Source of the DNA: Mycobacterium sp. MBM
Lineage (GTDB): Bacteria; Actinomycetota; Actinomycetes; Mycobacteriales; Mycobacteriaceae
Direction of reading: 5' to 3'
Assembly: GCA_021648845.1 (NCBI GenBank)
Contig: JAKJHY010000009.1
Coordinates: forward strand, 124,001 to 188,000
Length of the DNA stretch: 64,000 nt
The translations under genes were made by a program, and so were the position numbers. Below are positions 29,073-37,056 of this stretch, piece by piece. Each line of letters begins with the position of its first letter. Position 1 is the stretch's first letter. Below the pieces are notes generated by a model. It was not told where the DNA came from. It worked only from the letters and a program-made list of their open reading frames with translations, and made no database searches.

Positions 29073-31028
29073 GTGAGCGAGAAACAGACCGAGAATCCCG
29101 CACAGCGGGCACTCCCGGCGCTGTCGGTATGGACAGCCGCCGTCGTGGTGCTCGTCGGGGTCTACGCCGGGGCCGCCGGGGCCGAACGGTTCGCGCTGAC
29201 CGGTCTCGCGTTCCCCGGTGCCGCGACCAGTGTCGCGGAATTCCTCGGCTCGGTGCTGGGCGGTCTGACCGGCGCATTCTGCGTCGGCGCCCTGGCGGTG
29301 ATCGTGCTCACCGCGGTGCCCGATGAGCAGGGTCGGCTCTGCCACAACACGTATCGGCTGCACCTGTGGCTGCAGCGAGCGGCAATCGTCTGGCTGGTGA
29401 CCGCGGTCGCCATGGTCGCAATCGCCGCCTCGAATGCGGCGGGGGCCCCGCTGCCGCGGGTACTGGCGGGTGGGGCGCTCGGCGACGCGTTGGCGGCCTC
29501 GGAATCGGCGCGGGGCTGGATCGCGGCCGCCGTCGCGGCCGCCGTCGTCGCCATCGGCATCCGATTCACGGTGCGCTGGCTGGGCCATGCCCTGCTGGTG
29601 GTACCGGCGGGCATCGGGCTACTGGCCCCCGTCGTGACGGGTAACGCCGGGCAGGGCCCCGATCACGACATCGCGACGAGTACTGCCATCGTGTTCACGA
29701 TCGCCGTTGCCGTGCTCACCGGGTTCAAGATCGTCGCCGCGGTCCGTCCCGAAACGGTGGCCCCGGTGTTCCGCCGGGCCCAGGTGGTGGCGCTGGTCGC
29801 CGGTGTGACCGCGGTGTGCTACGGCGCGCTGGTGTTGTCGACGATGGTGCGGGAGACGGCCGTGCTCGGCTCCGATTTCGGGCGTATCGCGCTTGTCTCG
29901 TGGCTGCTGCTTGTCGCCGTGACGGTCATCGACCTGGTTCAGGTGTGGCGCCCGTCGACGGTGCGGCGCGCCGTCGCCACCGCGAGCGCCGCGGCGATGA
30001 TCGCGGTGGTGGCGGCGTTCTCCACCCTCGCGGTACTGCCGCCGCCACGGTTCCTGGTGCACACCTTCACCATCTGGGACGTCTTCTTGGGCTACCAGCT
30101 GCCCGGGCCCCTGACGGCGCTGCGCCTGCTGACGTACTGGCGATTCGACACGCTGTTCGGGGTGGCGGCGCTCGTGCTGATGGCCGCTTACCTGGCGGGT
30201 GCCGTCGCGCTGCGCCGGCGCGGTGATGTCTGGCCGGTCGGGCGCACGGTGGCCTGGGTCATCGGATGTCTGGCCCTGCTGTTCGCCACCAGTTCCGGGC
30301 TGCGCGCCTACGGGTCGGCAACCTTCAGCATGCACATGACCGAGCACATGGTGCTCAACATGTTCATCCCGGTGCTGCTGGTGCTCGGCGCACCGGTCAC
30401 GATGGCGCTGCGCGCCCTGCCCGCCGGCCCCCGGAGCGGCCCGCCGGGTCCGCGTGAATGGGTGCTGTGGTTCGTGCACTCGCCGGTGACCAAGTTCCTG
30501 GCCAATCCGATCGTGGCGTTCTGCCTGTTCGTCGGCTCGTTGTATCTGGTCTATTTCACACCGCTTTTCGACACCCTGATCCGCTACCACTGGGGTCACG
30601 AGCTGATGTCCCTGCACTTCCTGCTGGTCGGCTACCTGTACTACTGGGGGATCATCGGGATCGACCCCGGGCCGCGCCGATTGCCGTTCCTGGCCCGCCT
30701 CGGATTGTTGTTCGCCGTCATGCCGTTCCACGCGTTCTTCGGTATCGCCACGATGACGATGAACTCCGTGCTCGGCAGCGAGTTCTACGGGAACCTCTCG
30801 GTGCCGTGGCTGATCAGTCTGACCGACGATCAACACCTCGGTGGCGCCATCGCCTGGGGGGCCAGCGAAGTCCCGGTGATCATCGTGGTGATCGCATTGG
30901 TGGCGCAGTGGGCCCGCCAGGATCGCCGCTCCGGGGCGCGGCACGACCGGCACAGCGACAGTGGCTATGACGACGATCTGGATGCGTACAACGCGATGCT
31001 CAGGGAGCTTTCGCGCACCCGCGAGTAG
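29073..31028 (+). CDS. CopD / caa3 oxidase assembly (CtaG)-type membrane protein
   Basis: 651 residues from GTG with GGAGAGG upstream. The N-terminal half (about 1-310) has eight or so helices and resembles CopD (LHLWLQRAAIVWLVT). The C-terminal half (about 330-610) is a Caa3_CtaG domain with HMTEHMVLNMFIPVLLVLGAP, HELMSLHFLLVGYLYYW and PFHAFFGIATM, whose conserved His and Met residues suit copper. The fusion matches Rv0102 of M. tuberculosis, which lies next to ctpB. Proposed role: copper movement across the membrane and delivery to cytochrome oxidase. Divergent from the zf-HC2 gene. Confidence 0.9.
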   Translation: MSEKQTENPAQRALPALSVWTAAVVVLVGVYAGAAGAERFALTGLAFPGAATSVAEFLGSVLGGLTGAFCVGALAVIVLTAVPDEQGRLCHNTYRLHLWLQRAAIVWLVTAVAMVAIAASNAAGAPLPRVLAGGALGDALAASESARGWIAAAVAAAVVAIGIRFTVRWLGHALLVVPAGIGLLAPVVTGNAGQGPDHDIATSTAIVFTIAVAVLTGFKIVAAVRPETVAPVFRRAQVVALVAGVTAVCYGALVLSTMVRETAVLGSDFGRIALVSWLLLVAVTVIDLVQVWRPSTVRRAVATASAAAMIAVVAAFSTLAVLPPPRFLVHTFTIWDVFLGYQLPGPLTALRLLTYWRFDTLFGVAALVLMAAYLAGAVALRRRGDVWPVGRTVAWVIGCLALLFATSSGLRAYGSATFSMHMTEHMVLNMFIPVLLVLGAPVTMALRALPAGPRSGPPGPREWVLWFVHSPVTKFLANPIVAFCLFVGSLYLVYFTPLFDTLIRYHWGHELMSLHFLLVGYLYYWGIIGIDPGPRRLPFLARLGLLFAVMPFHAFFGIATMTMNSVLGSEFYGNLSVPWLISLTDDQHLGGAIAWGASEVPVIIVVIALVAQWARQDRRSGARHDRHSDSGYDDDLDAYNAMLRELSRTRE

Positions 31029-31054
31029 GCCTGCAGTCGTACGAGCGCGACGAA

Positions 31055-31071
31055 AAGTTCCCGAAGAACTT
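31055..31071 (+). terminator. Weak hairpin after the CtaG-type gene
   Basis: AAGTTC (31055-31060), loop CCGAA, GAACTT (31066-31071), followed by a short T-containing stretch. It could end the CtaG transcript or be another regulator site. The stem is only 6 pairs and AT-containing, so support is weak. Confidence 0.3.
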
Positions 31072-31089
31072 CATTTGATCGACGAGTAC

Positions 31090-31104
31090 CACTGTGTCAC
31101 AGTG
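31090..31104. promoter_or_regulatory. Palindromic operator upstream of the second PepSY gene
   Basis: CACTGTG-T-CACAGTG, a perfect 15-base dyad with 7-base arms, 52 bases before the ATG. A CAGTCGT half-site also occurs at 31034-31040 and again at 33391-33397, just before the BlaI-type gene. BlaI/MecI/CopY repressors bind short dyads of this kind, so this is a candidate target of the repressor encoded nearby. Confidence 0.5.
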
Positions 31105-31155
31105 TCTTTCGACCGGGCGGTTCAGCAGACAACCGCCTCAGGACCTAAGGCGTCG

Positions 31156-32589
31156 ATGTCCTCCACCGAAACCGAAAAAAGCCCAGCACAGGCCCGGGAA
31201 CGCCGGGGAGCCGGCCGGGCGTTCTTTCTCCGGCTGCATTTCTATGCGGCGGTGTTCGTCGGCCCCTTCCTGCTGATCGCAGCGATCAGCGGAGGACTGT
31301 ATGCGATCTCGCCCAGCCTCGAGCAGCTGATGTACCGGGACTACCTCCGGACGACCGATACCGGTCCGGCCTTGCCGCTGTCCGAACAGGTCCGCGCCGC
31401 GCAGCACCTGCGACCCGATCTCACGGTGACCGCGGTGCGCCCGGCCGACGGGCCCGGCGAGACGACCCGGGTTCTGTTCTCCGACCCGACCCTGGGACCG
31501 TCCGAACGGCACGCCGTGTTCATCGATCCCGCCACCGCGGCGTCGCACGGCGAGCTGACCGTGTACGGCAACAGCGGCGCGTTGCCCATCCGGACGTGGA
31601 TCGGCCAACTACACCGCAGCCTGCATCTCGGGGATCCCGGCCGCATCTACAGCGAGCTCGCCGCGTCGTGGCTGGGTGTCATCGCTCTCGCAGGCGTCTA
31701 TCTGTGGCTCAGCCGCTACCGCCATTCGACATCGCAGGGCTCGGCGCGGGCTCGGCTGCTCACCGTCGACCGTAGCGCCTCGGGACGTCGGCGCACCCTG
31801 GGTTGGCATGGTGCCGTGGGGATCTGGATTGCCGTCGGGTTGGTGTTCCTGTCCGCGACCGGACTCACCTGGTCGACATATGCCGGCGCGAACGTCGATC
31901 AGCTGCGCGCCGCGCTGTCCTGGACCACGCCCGCGGTGTCCAAAGCCCTCGACGGTGACGTCGATCCGACACCATCGGCCGGCGGGCATGATCACGGCGC
32001 CGGTGCCGTATCGCCGCCGCAACCGGCGGCGCCGAAGCCCGAACAGCTCGATCGGGTGCTGCAGTCCGCCCGGGCCGCGGGTATCGGCGGCAAGGTCGAG
32101 GTGTCCATCCCCCCGAACGCGGATACGGCATTCACCGTGACCCAGACGCGGCAGCCGTGGGTGATGTCGAACAACTCGGTGGCCGTGAACGGCGACACCG
32201 GTGAGGTCACCGACGTTCTCTGGTTCGCGGACTGGCCGCTGGCCGCGAAGCTGGCGGCATGGGGCATCCAGCTTCACATGGGCACCCTGTTCGGGCTGGT
32301 GAACCAGCTGGCCATGCTGGCGCTGGCCACCGCGCTTGTGACGGTGATCGTGCGCGGCTACCTGATGTGGTGGCGACGCCGGCCGACGAAGGGTGAGCGT
32401 GCGGTGGGGCGGCCGCCACGGCGGGGTGCGCTCGCCGCGTTGCCGGCGCCCGCCGCGGTGGCGGTCGTGCTCGCCGCCGTCACCGTCGGGTGGTTCGTTC
32501 CGCTGCTGGGCATCAGCCTGGCCGCGTTCGTCGCCGTGGACGCGTTGCTCGCTGTTCGGCAGAACCGGATGCGTCCGGTCCGGCCGTGA
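31156..32589 (+). CDS. Second PepSY-associated TM-helix membrane protein
   Basis: 477 residues from ATG at 31156 with AAGG 9 bases upstream. Same architecture as the protein encoded at 26068: FFLRLHFYAAVFVGPFLLIA (helix 1), IGQLHRSLHLGD, LGWHGAVGIWIAVGLVFLSA, IQLHMGTLFGLVNQ. The periplasmic part contains a small His-rich patch GGHDHG near residue 278. The pair is a diverged duplication within the locus. Role inferred as for the first copy: membrane-level metal or haem handling. Its own promoter region has the dyad at 31090. Confidence 0.87.
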   Translation: MSSTETEKSPAQARERRGAGRAFFLRLHFYAAVFVGPFLLIAAISGGLYAISPSLEQLMYRDYLRTTDTGPALPLSEQVRAAQHLRPDLTVTAVRPADGPGETTRVLFSDPTLGPSERHAVFIDPATAASHGELTVYGNSGALPIRTWIGQLHRSLHLGDPGRIYSELAASWLGVIALAGVYLWLSRYRHSTSQGSARARLLTVDRSASGRRRTLGWHGAVGIWIAVGLVFLSATGLTWSTYAGANVDQLRAALSWTTPAVSKALDGDVDPTPSAGGHDHGAGAVSPPQPAAPKPEQLDRVLQSARAAGIGGKVEVSIPPNADTAFTVTQTRQPWVMSNNSVAVNGDTGEVTDVLWFADWPLAAKLAAWGIQLHMGTLFGLVNQLAMLALATALVTVIVRGYLMWWRRRPTKGERAVGRPPRRGALAALPAPAAVAVVLAAVTVGWFVPLLGISLAAFVAVDALLAVRQNRMRPVRP

Positions 32590-32659
32590 GGATCCCGCAG
32601 TCGATGCGACGCGACACCACGGCGGGCGCATCCTCGCCAGCGCACTGGGGACCACGGCC

Positions 32660-32980
32660 GTGGTGGGCTGGTTCGACGCCGACAGCGGAGCTCATAAGGT
32701 TGCCCTCGTCGCCTGTGCGCTCTTCGCCACCGCTGCCTTGATTTCTCTTGTCGCACTGCGGTTTCGGCGATTTACCTGGAGTTGCGCGGCGGTCTACACA
32801 GGTGGTGTCGCCACGGTCGCCGACCTCGGCGCGTTCTGGTGGTACCGGACCGCTCATGTCGATGCGATGCCACTGACCACGCTGCTGGGCAGCATCGTCA
32901 GCGCCGCGCTGACGGTGGGCTGGCTGACGGTCGTGATGGCACCGCTCGGGCGGTCCCAGCCGGATATGCGTTCGGCCTGA
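32660..32980 (+). CDS. Small three-helix membrane protein
   Basis: About 106 residues from a GTG at 32660 (GTG at 32663 is equally possible; the frame is open further upstream but offers no start). Three hydrophobic helices: VALVACALFATAALISLVAL, CAAVYTGGVATVADLGAFWW and LTTLLGSIVSAALTVGWLTV. No family recognised. It follows the second PepSY gene by about 70 bases on the same strand and likely shares its transcript. Small membrane partners are common in such loci, but no function can be given. Confidence 0.6.
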   Translation: MVGWFDADSGAHKVALVACALFATAALISLVALRFRRFTWSCAAVYTGGVATVADLGAFWWYRTAHVDAMPLTTLLGSIVSAALTVGWLTVVMAPLGRSQPDMRSA

Positions 32981-32998
32981 CCTCCAGCTCCGGCGGGG

Positions 32999-33379
32999 CT
33001 ACACGGCGACGGTCTGCAGCGTGTCCAGTGCGTGGCGTAACGCGTCGAGCTCGTCGGCGCCCACCCGCACGACGAATTGCATGAGTGCGGCGTGCCGGTC
33101 CCCCTTGTCCGCGACGTCATCGAGCGCGTCGACCATCAGGCTGGCGACCAGCTCGTCGCGGCCCCCGGCCGGGCAGTACCGGAACGCGCGTTCGTCACGG
33201 ATCTGGTAGACGAGTTCCTTGTCGGCCAGCCGGCGCAGCACGGTCATCACCGTGGTGTAGGCGAGTGTGCGTCGGGCGCACAGTGCCTCGTGCACCTGCC
33301 GTACGGTCTGCGGCTCGTTGCTGTGCCAGAGGTGCTCCATGACGGCACGTTCGAGCGGGCCGAGCGCTCTGAGCTTCAT
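32999..33379 (-). CDS. BlaI/MecI/CopY-family repressor
   Basis: 126 residues from ATG at 33377-33379. A winged-helix domain (LGPLERAVMEHLWHSNEPQT, VHEALCARRTLAYTTVMTVL, RLADKELVYQIRDERAFRYC) and a C-terminal dimer helix are typical. In other systems relatives are inactivated by a BlaR-type M56 protease (BlaI) or by copper/zinc (CopY). No M56 protease gene is nearby. CopY's Cys-x-Cys metal site is absent: only two isolated Cys residues are present. It is convergent with the small membrane gene. A CAGTCGT half-site just upstream suggests autoregulation. Confidence 0.88.
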   Translation of the reverse strand: MKLRALGPLERAVMEHLWHSNEPQTVRQVHEALCARRTLAYTTVMTVLRRLADKELVYQIRDERAFRYCPAGGRDELVASLMVDALDDVADKGDRHAALMQFVVRVGADELDALRHALDTLQTVAV

Positions 33380-33390
33380 CACGTATTACA

Positions 33391-33397
33391 CAGTCGT
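33391..33397. promoter_or_regulatory. Putative autoregulatory half-site before the BlaI-type gene
   Basis: CAGTCGT within ATTACACAGTCGTCC, 12 bases upstream of the ATG on the opposite strand sense. The same heptamer occurs at 29032-29038 and 31034-31040 in the other putative control regions of this locus. Confidence 0.35.
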
Positions 33398-33420
33398 CCC
33401 GCACGGTCGATCGGTTCCCG

Positions 33421-34143
33421 TCAGTCCAGGAAACCGTGCAGCAGCGCCGCCGAACCCGCCAGATGGGCGCACATGGCGTCGGCCGCTGCGGTCGGGTCAC
33501 CGTCCAGAATGGCTCCGACGATGGCCGCATGTTGGTCGTCGGAGTGCGCGATATTGCGGGGCAACAGCGGGATCTGGTCCAGCAGGGCGTTGACCCGCAT
33601 CCGGTTCTCGGCCACCAGCGGCACCAGCGACACCGAGCCGGCGGCCTCGGCGATCGCCAGATGCAGCCGGGAATCCAGCCTGCGGTAGTCCTGCGGTGCG
33701 GCACCGCGCACATCGTCCAGGCGCGAACACAGCTGCTCGCGCTCGGCGTCGGACAGCGTTCGGCCGGCCGCCGCCCGGGCCGCCCCCACCTCGAGGATCT
33801 CGCGAAGCAGCAACGCATCGTCGAGATCGGCGCGGGTCAGGTCCGCGGTGTCGGGGGCCAGTCTCGGGATCTGCTCGGCCAGGAAGGTGCCGCCGTAGCG
33901 CCCTCGCCGCGACACCAGATAGCCGGCCTCGGCCAGCGATTTGATGGCCTCGCGCACGGTGTCGCGGCTGACGCCGAGGCGCACGGCGAGTTCGCGCTCC
34001 GGCGGCAGGGACTCGCCGGGTGCCAGCACCCCAAGCCGGATGGTCTGCAGCAGCCGGGCCACCGTGTCCTCGAAGGCGTTGCCCAGCCGCACCGGACGCA
34101 GCAGGCTGCCCGAGGTGCTCTGCGGATCCGGCGGGGAGGTCAT
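33421..34143 (-). CDS. GntR/FadR-family regulator
   Basis: 240 residues. The N-terminal winged helix (GESLPPERELAVRLGVSRDT, VREAIKSLAEAGYLVSRRG) is followed by an all-helical FCD domain with the Asp/His positions of the metal-assisted effector pocket (the DSRLHLAIAEAAG segment). FadR-subfamily regulators usually sense small carboxylates. The gene is 9 bases upstream of the SDR gene on the same strand and begins the run regulator-SDR-aldC-amidotransferase-glnA4 read in reverse order, so it probably controls that catabolic set. Confidence 0.92.
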   Translation of the reverse strand: MTSPPDPQSTSGSLLRPVRLGNAFEDTVARLLQTIRLGVLAPGESLPPERELAVRLGVSRDTVREAIKSLAEAGYLVSRRGRYGGTFLAEQIPRLAPDTADLTRADLDDALLLREILEVGAARAAAGRTLSDAEREQLCSRLDDVRGAAPQDYRRLDSRLHLAIAEAAGSVSLVPLVAENRMRVNALLDQIPLLPRNIAHSDDQHAAIVGAILDGDPTAAADAMCAHLAGSAALLHGFLD

Positions 34144-34152
34144 GGCCTCATC

Positions 34153-34926
34153 TCACAGCGGCGTCACGTAGGCGGAGCTGATGCCGCCGTCGACCAGGAA
34201 TGACGACCCGGTGATGAAGGAGGAGTCGTCGCTGGCCAGGAACGCCACTGCCGCAGCGATCTCCTCGGGTTCGGCGAACCGGCCGACCGGTACGTGCACC
34301 AGTCGCCGTGCCGCACGTTCGGGGTCCTTGGCGAACAGTTCCTTCAGCAGCGGGGTGTTCACCGGACCCGGGCACAGCGCATTGACCCGAATGCCTTGGC
34401 GCGCGTACTGCACACCGAGTTCGCGCGACATGGCCAGCACCCCGCCCTTGGACGCGGTGTAGGAGATCTGCGAGGTGGCCGAACCGAGCACCGCCACGAA
34501 GGACGCGGTGTTGATGATCGATCCGCGCTGGGCGGGCACCATGTGACGCAACGCCGCCTTCGAGCACAGGAACACCGATTTCAGGTTGACATCCTGGACC
34601 CGCTGCCAGGCGTCGAGGCTGGTGTTCTCGATGAGATCGTCCTCGGGAGGGCTGATTCCGGCGTTGTTGAACGCGATGTCCACCCCGCCGTGCACGTCGA
34701 AGGCCGTGTCGAACAGGTTGTCCACCGCGGCCGGGTCGGCGACATCGACCTGGACGAACTGCACGTTGAGGTCGTTGGCCACGGTCTTACCGGCGGCCGG
34801 GTCGAGGTCACCGATGACGACGATCGCCCCTTCGGCCTGCATCCGCTTGGCCGCGGCCAGCCCGATACCGCTGGCTCCGCCGGTGATGACGGCGACCTTG
34901 TCCTTGAGACGCTGGGTCAGGTCCAT
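34153..34926 (-). CDS. Short-chain dehydrogenase/reductase
   Basis: 257 residues. A classical SDR with TGGASGIGLA (about 15-24), NNAGIS and the catalytic YTASKG. The C-terminal FLASDDSSFITGSSFLVDGG is standard. NAD(P)-dependent oxidation or reduction of an alcohol/ketone; substrate unknown. Position matches Rv2857c. It abuts the aldehyde dehydrogenase gene with no gap, so one transcript is expected. Confidence 0.92.
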   Translation of the reverse strand: MDLTQRLKDKVAVITGGASGIGLAAAKRMQAEGAIVVIGDLDPAAGKTVANDLNVQFVQVDVADPAAVDNLFDTAFDVHGGVDIAFNNAGISPPEDDLIENTSLDAWQRVQDVNLKSVFLCSKAALRHMVPAQRGSIINTASFVAVLGSATSQISYTASKGGVLAMSRELGVQYARQGIRVNALCPGPVNTPLLKELFAKDPERAARRLVHVPVGRFAEPEEIAAAVAFLASDDSSFITGSSFLVDGGISSAYVTPL

Positions 34927-36291
34927 CTAGCTTTCTCCAATCGCTATGAAGACGTTCTTGGTTTCGGTGAAATGCAGGGGCGCATCGGGACCGAGCTCAC
35001 GGCCCAGACCGGACTGTTTGAAGCCTCCGAACGGGGTGTTGTAACGCACCGACGAGTGTGAGTTGACGCTCAGGTTGCCGGCCTCCACTGCGCGCGAGAC
35101 ACGCAGGGCCCGTGAGACGTTCTCCGTCCAGATCGACCCGGACAGCCCGTAACTGGTGTCGTTGGCCAGCGTGATCGCATCGGCTTCGTCCTCGAACGCC
35201 AACACCGTGACCACCGGGCCGAAGATCTCCTCGGTGACGGTCCGGTCGCCGCGCTGCGGTGTCAACACCGTTGGCGGGAACCAGAACCCGGGTCCGGACG
35301 GCGCCGAGCCCCGGAAGGCCACCGGGGCGTCGTCGGGGACGTACCTGCGCACCGATTCCCAGTGCCTGCGCGATACCAACGGGCCCATCTCGGTGTCGCG
35401 GCGGGTCGGGTCACCGACCTTCACACCCGCCACCGCGGGTTCGAACAACTCCATGAATCGGTCGTAGACGTTGCGCTGCACCAGGATCCGGCTGCGGGCA
35501 CAGCAATCCTGGCCGGCATTGTCGAACACACCGTAGGGTGCGGTGGCGGCGGCCCGCTCCAGGTCGCAGTCGTCGAAGATGATGTTGGCGCTCTTGCCGC
35601 CGAGTTCCAAGGTGACGCGTTTGATTTGGGCGGCGGCACCGGACATCACCCGCATACCGACGGCGGTGGATCCGGTGAAGACGATCTTGCGCACCTGGGG
35701 GTGGCTGACGAAGCGTTCGCCGACCACGCCTCCGGCGCCCGGCAGCACCTGGAACAGGTCGGGATCCAGCCCCGCGACGGAGGCCAGTTCGGCCAGCCGC
35801 AGGCTGGTCAGCGGCGTCCATTCGGCGGGTTTGAGCACGACGGCGTTCCCGGCGGCCAGCGCCGGGGCAAAACCCCACGACGCGATGGTCATCGGGAAGT
35901 TCCAGGGCGTGATGATCCCGACGACGCCGAGCGGCTCGTGGAAGGTGACGTCGATACCACCGGCCACCGGGATCTGCCGTCCGGTCAGGCGTTCGGGGCC
36001 GGCGGCGTAGTAGGTGAGCACATCGCGGACGTGTCCGGCCTCCCACTCGGCCTGCCCGATCGGGTGCCCGGAGTTGGCGACCTCCAACGCGGCGAGCTCA
36101 CCGATATGCGCGTCGACCACCGCCGCGAAGGCCCGCAACGCCGCCGCGCGCTCGGCGGGCGCGACCCGGGCCCAGCGCCGCTGCGCGGCGACCGCGCGTG
36201 CCACCGCATCGTCCACGGCGCCGGTGTCGAGCAGGTCGACTTCGCGCAGCGTCTGCTCGGTGGCCGGGTTGATGACCGTCGCCGTGCTCAT
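34927..36291 (-). CDS. aldC: Aldehyde dehydrogenase (AldC type)
   Basis: 454 residues from ATG at 36289-36291. NAD(P)-dependent oxidation of an aldehyde to acid. LELGGKSANI carries the active-site Glu and DNAGQDCCARSRI the nucleophilic Cys, and ITPWNFPM begins the cofactor region. The start overlaps the amidotransferase stop by 4 bases. In this context (GlnA4-type ligase and gamma-glutamyl hydrolase-like protein) a gamma-glutamyl-aminoaldehyde or related aldehyde from polyamine breakdown is a plausible substrate, by analogy with Puu-type pathways. Confidence 0.92.
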   Translation of the reverse strand: MSTATVINPATEQTLREVDLLDTGAVDDAVARAVAAQRRWARVAPAERAAALRAFAAVVDAHIGELAALEVANSGHPIGQAEWEAGHVRDVLTYYAAGPERLTGRQIPVAGGIDVTFHEPLGVVGIITPWNFPMTIASWGFAPALAAGNAVVLKPAEWTPLTSLRLAELASVAGLDPDLFQVLPGAGGVVGERFVSHPQVRKIVFTGSTAVGMRVMSGAAAQIKRVTLELGGKSANIIFDDCDLERAAATAPYGVFDNAGQDCCARSRILVQRNVYDRFMELFEPAVAGVKVGDPTRRDTEMGPLVSRRHWESVRRYVPDDAPVAFRGSAPSGPGFWFPPTVLTPQRGDRTVTEEIFGPVVTVLAFEDEADAITLANDTSYGLSGSIWTENVSRALRVSRAVEAGNLSVNSHSSVRYNTPFGGFKQSGLGRELGPDAPLHFTETKNVFIAIGES

Positions 36292-37010
36292 CGGGACACC
36301 CTTTCGGTGGTGTAGTCGCGGGCCGCGTCGGCTACCGCCGCGAACAACCGCACATCGTCGAGTCGTTCTTCTGGATGCCACTGCACCGCGAGCACGAATG
36401 CATCACCTACCAGTTCCACCGCCTCGATGACACCGTCGGCGGTGTCGCGGGCGCTGACGATCAGCCCGTCCCCGAGGCGGTCGATCGCCTGATGGTGATA
36501 GCACTGGCCGTCCGACGATTCGCCGATGATCGCGGCCAACTTGGTGCCGGGCACGGTGCGTACCGAGGAGGTGCTGAACACCGCGTTGCCCTGCTGGTGG
36601 CGGGTGTGCCCCAGCACATCGGGCAGATGCTGGTGCAAGGTACCGCCGAGCGCGACGTTGAGCACCTGTGCGCCGCGGCAGATCCCCAGCACCGGCATCC
36701 CGCGCCGCAGCGCCGCGTTGAGCAGGGCGAACTCCCAGGAGTCACGTTCGCCCATCGGCTCGTCGGTGGTCGGGTGTCGTTGGCTGCCATAGCTTTGCGG
36801 GTTGACGTCACGGCCGCCGGTGATGACCAGACCGTCGATGGCGTCCAGCACCCGGTCGGCCACCTCGGTGCCGCCCGGCTGTGGGGGCAGCAGGATGGCG
36901 GTGCCACCGCCGCGGTTGACGCCTTCGATGTAGATGGCGGGCAGGAAGCTGGCGTCAACGTCCCACACGCCGGTTTGGGCACGTTGCAGGTAGGTGGTCA
37001 GGCCGAGCAC
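36288..37010 (-). CDS. Class I glutamine amidotransferase-like gamma-glutamyl hydrolase (PuuD type)
   Basis: About 240 residues. A glutaminase-fold enzyme with nucleophile Cys in LGICRGAQVLNVALGG and the His-Glu pair in VQWHPEE. The family includes gamma-glutamyl-GABA hydrolase (PuuD). The start is uncertain: the fold begins at VLGLTTYLQ, where GTG (37008-37010) is available, and the frame is open further upstream with TTG at 37068-37070 inside the glnA4 end. Position matches Rv2859c. Coupled to aldC downstream. Confidence 0.88.
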   Translation of the reverse strand: MLGLTTYLQRAQTGVWDVDASFLPAIYIEGVNRGGGTAILLPPQPGGTEVADRVLDAIDGLVITGGRDVNPQSYGSQRHPTTDEPMGERDSWEFALLNAALRRGMPVLGICRGAQVLNVALGGTLHQHLPDVLGHTRHQQGNAVFSTSSVRTVPGTKLAAIIGESSDGQCYHHQAIDRLGDGLIVSARDTADGVIEAVELVGDAFVLAVQWHPEERLDDVRLFAAVADAARDYTTERVSR

Positions 37011-37056
37011 CGGCGGGCAGGAGCGTAGCGACCCGGGAGTTGAATCCGGTCTGGCT

